25,735 nt of DNA from S144-45 sp015494035 (GTDB taxonomy: Bacteria; Pseudomonadota; Gammaproteobacteria; Xanthomonadales; Marinicellaceae), in NCBI GenBank assembly GCA_027057345.1, contig JALUIX010000089.1:1-25735 (forward strand). Direction: 5' to 3'. The position numbers were made by a program, and so were the translations under genes. Below the pieces are notes generated by a model. That model had not been told where the DNA came from. It did not search any database and saw only the letters and a program-made list of their open reading frames with translations. Of the stretch, positions 21,898-25,735 are shown piece after piece; position 1 is the first letter of the stretch, and each line of letters starts with the position of its first letter.

Positions 21898-23274
21898 ATG
21901 AACACCACACGAGCCATTGCCGAAACCATGATAAAGAAAATACTGATGGGCCTGCTGGCCCTGACCGCCGTGCTTTTTGCGCTGTCTCTCTGGCAGTCCA
22001 ACAAGCGCGCCTCGATTCTGGTCGACAACCTGGCTGAAACCGCTTCAGCGGCGGGCAAGTGGAGTTGGTCTGGCATCAGCAGCGACACCGACGGCAAGGT
22101 CAGCATTCGCAACGTACGTTTTCAACCCACCGGCTTCCGGCAAGGGGTCGATATCGATGAAATCGTGCTCACGCTTGACCCGCTGTTTCTGCTCAAGGCC
22201 AGTGTGCAGGAATTACGTAACTACCTGCCCGACCACATGAACATCGAGCTGAATGGCGTGCGCTTGCAAGATAACGGCGCCGAGGATTTTCAACAGGCCC
22301 TGCTGGATCGCAGTTATTGGCCGGCCGTGGTGGGGTATCTGGGTGCCCCCGGTTGTGGCGATGAAAGCCCCTGGGCCTTCAGCATGGCGCAGTGGGAGGC
22401 CATGCTGAGCGGAGAACCGGTGGATTACCACCTGAACTTTTATTATGAACACAACGGCCAGGGAGAAATTGATTTTCAGGCCGATACCGAAGCGGAAAAC
22501 CTGTGGATGACGTCCTGGTCAGGGCTGATGAAATCTGCCGTGGGGCGGGATGAATTCGCCTTTGAGGACCTGCTGCTCAAAGACCTGTTTTATTATCACC
22601 AGGACAATGGCTTTAACGAGCGTCGCAATCGCGTCTGTGCGGAGAAATATCAGGGTTCGTTTGCCGCCTACCGCAAGAACAGCGCCCAAACCGTGCAGAA
22701 TCTGGTGCGTGCCCTGGTGGGCAAGGAACTGAGCAACAAAATGCTTAACTGGTATCAGCGCACCTTGTTGCCGGAGGCGGAATTTTTTGCGGAATTTCAT
22801 TTGCCCCGCACCATTTATCTGGACGAACTGTTTTCCATGCCGCAAAACACGTTTCTGGGTCAGGCAGAAATGGCGGTGGGCCTGGGGGAAAGTGAGCCAG
22901 AGCCGGTGCGGTTACAACCCATTTCCTACGAGCAGGTGGATGCCGACACGCTGGTAAAAGCCTATCGCAAGGAAATCCGTCAGCAGAAACAGGCCCGGCA
23001 AGACGCCGTTAAAGCCAGCAAAAAAGCCAGCCGCGGTACGGCCAAGCGGGTGATTGGCGGCAAGGTGGCCCGTTACCGCGCGGTGGATGACATCAGCCAG
23101 GCGACCGGTCGAACCGTTCGCCTACGCACCAGCAAAGGGCGCGTACTCAAGGGCGTGGTAAAAAAAGTCACCGACAGCACTGCCGTGATACGGGTCAGTT
23201 ACCTGACCGGAACGGCGGAATTCAATGTGCCGCGCCAGGAAATTCGCAGTGTCGAGGTGTTAAACACCCGGTGA
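21898..23274 (+). CDS. Hypothetical membrane-anchored protein with C-terminal SH3/LSm-like segment
   Basis: A 458-residue protein of unknown family. It has one N-terminal membrane segment (ILMGLLALTAVLFALSLW, about residues 15-32) and a large, presumably periplasmic part. Residues about 40-130 (GKVSIRNVRFQPTGF, IDEIVLTLDPLFLL) have the alternating beta pattern of AsmA/DUF945-like lipid-transport folds, a weak resemblance only. Two cysteines (APGCGDE, RVCAEKY) could form a disulfide. A lysine-rich linker (about 355-395) leads to a small beta-rich end, TVRLRTSKGRVLKGVVKKV and onward, which looks like an LSm or SH3-type barrel. A second start at 21928 would shorten the cytoplasmic tail by ten residues. 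The stop overlaps the next start (GTGA). Confidence 0.75.
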   Translation: MNTTRAIAETMIKKILMGLLALTAVLFALSLWQSNKRASILVDNLAETASAAGKWSWSGISSDTDGKVSIRNVRFQPTGFRQGVDIDEIVLTLDPLFLLKASVQELRNYLPDHMNIELNGVRLQDNGAEDFQQALLDRSYWPAVVGYLGAPGCGDESPWAFSMAQWEAMLSGEPVDYHLNFYYEHNGQGEIDFQADTEAENLWMTSWSGLMKSAVGRDEFAFEDLLLKDLFYYHQDNGFNERRNRVCAEKYQGSFAAYRKNSAQTVQNLVRALVGKELSNKMLNWYQRTLLPEAEFFAEFHLPRTIYLDELFSMPQNTFLGQAEMAVGLGESEPEPVRLQPISYEQVDADTLVKAYRKEIRQQKQARQDAVKASKKASRGTAKRVIGGKVARYRAVDDISQATGRTVRLRTSKGRVLKGVVKKVTDSTAVIRVSYLTGTAEFNVPRQEIRSVEVLNTR

Positions 23275-24278
23275 GCGCCTCACCGCTTCGGTCTGCCAAC
23301 CGCCCGCCGGTTGCCATCAATGCCCCACTGCGTCTGGGGCTGATGCTGGCCGTGCTGTTGCTGCTATTACCGCTGGCCCTGTTGTGGGGCGAAGGCGGCT
23401 TTTACGGGTCCCTGCGCCCACTCTGGGACAGTCAGGCCGATGCGTCCCTTTCGGCCATCCTCTGGCAACTGCGCTGGCCGCGCCTGCTGGCGGCCGTCAG
23501 TGTCGGCGCCTTGCTCGCTCTGGCTGGCGTGGTGGTGCAAAACCTGTTTAAAAATCCCCTGGCTGATCCGTATGTGCTGGGCGTGTCTTCCGGCGCTGCC
23601 TTGAGCTACCTGCTGGCAGCCACCTTTGGCCTGGCGGTGCCGGTGCTGCTGGCCAGTCTCGGCGGTGCCGTTGCGACCTTGTTGGTGCTGTTGCTGCTGT
23701 CCTGGCCTCATCTGCGTCAGATAGAGCGGGTGCTGCTCAACGGCGTCATGCTTTCCTTTGGCCTGTCGGCCCTGATCAGCGTGATTCTGGTGCTGTCACG
23801 ACAGACCCTGACCCAGTCGCTGCTGTTCTGGCTGATGGGCGACTTGGCCCACAGCCAGTTGCGGTACTGGCCCGTACTGCTGGTGCTGCTGGCGCTGGCC
23901 GGTCTTAGCTGGCACTGGCGCGAGCTGGATGTGTTGGCACGGGGCAACCGGTTTGCCGAAAAAACCGGCGTGGCGGTGAGGCGGCTCAACCTGATGTTAC
24001 TGGTCAGCGCCGCGCTGCTGGTGGCCGCGGCTGTCAGCCTGGCCGGGCCCATTGGTTTTGTGGGCCTGATGGTGCCGCATATTTCCCGCCGCCTGGTGGG
24101 CTTTTCACACCGCTATCTGCTGCCTGCCGCCGCCATAAATGGCGCCATTTTACTGGTGCTGGCCGACACCCTGGCCCGCAGCGTGACAGCCCCGGTGCAA
24201 CTGCCTGCCGGGGCCATTACCGCCTTGCTGGGGGTGGCTTTCTTTCTGGTCTTGCAACGCCACGGAGGCTGGCGATGA
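23271..24278 (+). CDS. FecCD-family ABC transporter permease (BtuC/FecD-like)
   Basis: A 335-residue, highly hydrophobic protein of the BtuC/FhuB/FecCD family: inner-membrane permease for vitamin B12, ferric siderophores or haem. Diagnostic blocks are RWPRLLAAVSVGALLALAGV, then VVQNLFKNPLADPYVLGVSS, and near the C-terminus GPIGFVGLMVPHISRRLVG, the coupling-helix region contacting the ATPase. It starts at GTG overlapping the upstream stop; the frame and family N-terminus agree with this. It is followed by its ATPase with an ATGA overlap. No periplasmic binding protein gene is in the window, so the substrate is open; the gene order permease-ATPase fits both cobalamin and siderophore systems. 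Confidence 0.92.
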   Translation: MSASPLRSANRPPVAINAPLRLGLMLAVLLLLLPLALLWGEGGFYGSLRPLWDSQADASLSAILWQLRWPRLLAAVSVGALLALAGVVVQNLFKNPLADPYVLGVSSGAALSYLLAATFGLAVPVLLASLGGAVATLLVLLLLSWPHLRQIERVLLNGVMLSFGLSALISVILVLSRQTLTQSLLFWLMGDLAHSQLRYWPVLLVLLALAGLSWHWRELDVLARGNRFAEKTGVAVRRLNLMLLVSAALLVAAAVSLAGPIGFVGLMVPHISRRLVGFSHRYLLPAAAINGAILLVLADTLARSVTAPVQLPAGAITALLGVAFFLVLQRHGGWR

Positions 24279-25000
24279 CGGCCATGGCAGCGCATCAGTT
24301 GCAGCCGATGCGACAACAGCAGCCTCTTTTTGAGCCGCTGGACTGGCGCGTGGATCACGGCCAGTTCTGGCTACTGGCCGGCGCCAATGGCTGTGGTAAA
24401 AGCACGTTGCTGGAAACCCTGGCCGGGTTACATCCGGAGTATCGGGGGGAACTGCATCTGGCCGGCCAGCGTCTGCACAGCTGGGCCAGCCGCGCCCGTG
24501 CCCGCCAGGTCAGCTATCTGCCGCAGCATGAGGAAGCCACGCCGGACTGCCGCGTGCGGGAAGCCCTGCACATGGGCGCCTACGCCTGGGGTCAGGTGGA
24601 TGAAAACCGCTTTCAGACAGTGGTTCAGGCCCTGGGTCTGGCCCCGCTGCTGGAGCGGTCGCTGGGGCATTTGTCCGGCGGTCAGCGGCGGGCGGTGGAA
24701 CTGGCCACCAGCCTGATGCAGGACGCGCCCTTGTTGCTGCTGGACGAGCCCCTGAACCAGTTTGACCTGGCCTTTCGCCTGCGGGTGCTGGATTTTTTGC
24801 AGCGCCAACGTCACAAGGCCGTGGTCATGGCCAGCCACGATCTGATTCTTACGCCGCAATACGCCAGCCATGCCTTGCTGATTTTTCCCGATGGCCATGC
24901 CCGGCAGGGCAAAATTGCTGATATGATGAAACGCGATCAGCTGGCGGCCTTGCTCGACTGGCCGCAGACGGACGCACTGGATCGACTATGGAAAAACTGA
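24275..25000 (+). CDS. ABC transporter ATP-binding protein (partner of the FecCD-type permease)
   Basis: A 241-residue ATPase. Walker A is GANGCGKST near residue 36, the Q-loop is YLPQHEE, the signature is LSGGQRRA, Walker B is LLLLDEP with the catalytic Glu, and the H-loop is ASHD. The spacing is normal and all ATPase motifs are intact. The start overlaps the permease stop (ATGA), so the two are translated together. The first 15 residues are glutamine-rich and lack the usual opening beta-strand motif of the family, so the N-terminus is atypical. The 3' end overlaps the next gene by 13 bp. Confidence 0.93.
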   Translation: MTAMAAHQLQPMRQQQPLFEPLDWRVDHGQFWLLAGANGCGKSTLLETLAGLHPEYRGELHLAGQRLHSWASRARARQVSYLPQHEEATPDCRVREALHMGAYAWGQVDENRFQTVVQALGLAPLLERSLGHLSGGQRRAVELATSLMQDAPLLLLDEPLNQFDLAFRLRVLDFLQRQRHKAVVMASHDLILTPQYASHALLIFPDGHARQGKIADMMKRDQLAALLDWPQTDALDRLWKN

Positions 25001-25735
25001 AACCCCTCAATCAATGGCTGGACTGGGTGGCGCGGGAAATGTACCGCGATGGCCTGCTGACGCGCGAAGACGCCAAAAGACTGCTGCGCAACGCGGCCAA
25101 GCCGGTGAACTCTTCGGTACATCCCTACGTTTCACTGGCCGACTATGGCATCATCAACCAGAAAACCGGCAAGCCGCTGACGGTGGAATCCATCACCGAA
25201 TGGGTGGCGGCCCGGCATGGCCTGGATTACCTGAAAATTGACCCCACCAAAATCGACGTGGGCAATGTCTCCGAGCTGGTTTCTCAGGCTTATGCCAGCA
25301 AGCACAAGATCCTGCCGGTGGCGGTCAATGGCGAGCAAATTACTTTTGCCGTGGCGGACCCGGAAAACGACGCCTGGATCGAGGAGCTGCAACGGCTGCT
25401 GCGCGCCGACATCAAACGCGTGCACGCCAACCCGCTGGATATCCAGCGTTACCTGTTTGAATTCTACGGCGTCAACCGCTCCATCCAGCACGCCAAGGCG
25501 CAACACAAAGGGCGCTTGCTGGACCCGATTCTGAATCTGGAACAGATGGTGCAACTGGGCGCGCGCGGCGACTTGTCGGCCGATGACCAGCACGTGATCA
25601 ACATAGTCGACTGGCTGTTGCAATACGCCTTTGAACAACGCGCCAGTGACATTCACCTGGAACCCAAGCGCCACGAATCGCTGGTGCGCTTTCGCATCGA
25701 CGGCAAATTGCATCAGGTGTATACCTTTCCGGCGC
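24988..25735 (+). CDS. GspE/PilB/PulE-type secretion ATPase, N-terminal part (runs off the right edge)
   Basis: The first 249 residues of a larger protein. Residues about 60-170 form the N-terminal MshEN/GSPII_E_N region: TVESITEWVAARHGLDYLKI, then ILPVAVNGEQITFAVADP. The segment EQRASDIHLEPKRHESLVRF is the conserved entrance to the ATPase domain of type II secretion and type IV pilus assembly ATPases. Walker A and the rest lie beyond the window. It begins inside the end of the ABC ATPase gene. Whether it powers a pilus, a T2SS or an MSHA-like system cannot be decided without the downstream genes. Confidence 0.85.
   Translation, partial: MEKLKPLNQWLDWVAREMYRDGLLTREDAKRLLRNAAKPVNSSVHPYVSLADYGIINQKTGKPLTVESITEWVAARHGLDYLKIDPTKIDVGNVSELVSQAYASKHKILPVAVNGEQITFAVADPENDAWIEELQRLLRADIKRVHANPLDIQRYLFEFYGVNRSIQHAKAQHKGRLLDPILNLEQMVQLGARGDLSADDQHVINIVDWLLQYAFEQRASDIHLEPKRHESLVRFRIDGKLHQVYTFPA

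Overview
The window reads as a chromosomal segment of a Gammaproteobacterium with fairly high GC. The evidence is a long two-membrane-segment FadE-type acyl-CoA dehydrogenase, a class A PBP1b with a UB2H region, a FolM-type pteridine reductase and a GspE/PilB-type ATPase at the right edge. I cannot name the genus from the sequence alone.

Layout. 1-426: 3' end of an IS481-like transposase followed by two short non-autonomous elements back to back. 476-3739: a TetR regulator divergent from fadE, with a paired operator over the fadE promoter. 3764-3795: a bidirectional terminator, then mrcB (minus strand). 6122-8740: a secreted DUF4412-type protein gene whose last codons are separated from the rest by about 1.8 kb of inserted DNA, made of an IS110/IS1111-type element sitting inside the terminal repeat of a short MITE plus a second tandem MITE. 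8934-13388: a very large protein with three glycosyltransferase modules. 13414-15583: MITE, SDR dehydrogenase, small coupled ORF, MITE, TetR regulator. 15623-18284 (minus): methyltransferase of the MidA/NdufAF7 family, VanZ-like membrane protein and a GtrB/ArnC-type membrane glycosyltransferase, closely packed. 18273-21863 (plus): folM, an Sfp-type phosphopantetheinyl transferase carrying an in-frame MITE, and a phospholipase-D family lipoprotein. 21898-25735: an unknown membrane-anchored protein, a FecCD-type permease, its ABC ATPase and the start of a GspE/PilB-type ATPase, with overlapping stops and starts.

The most notable content is a family of seven MITEs of about 160 bp (terminal repeat GGAAGCTCTGATTGAATC). 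At the four cleanly flanked single or tandem sites they have exact 4-bp duplications of the form YTAR, the signature of IS5-group transposition; no matching transposase is in the window. They reshape genes: one adds 55 codons to the phosphopantetheinyl transferase without breaking the frame (the single stop seen in a sister copy is lost), one replaces the C-terminus of a TetR regulator, and one hosts the IS110-type element at a CT dinucleotide. Removing the insertions by eye restores clean reading frames at three loci, which is strong internal evidence for the element boundaries.

Most remaining genes are ordinary housekeeping: fatty acid oxidation, peptidoglycan synthesis, folate/pterin chemistry, surface glycans, phospholipid metabolism and metal-chelate or cobalamin uptake.
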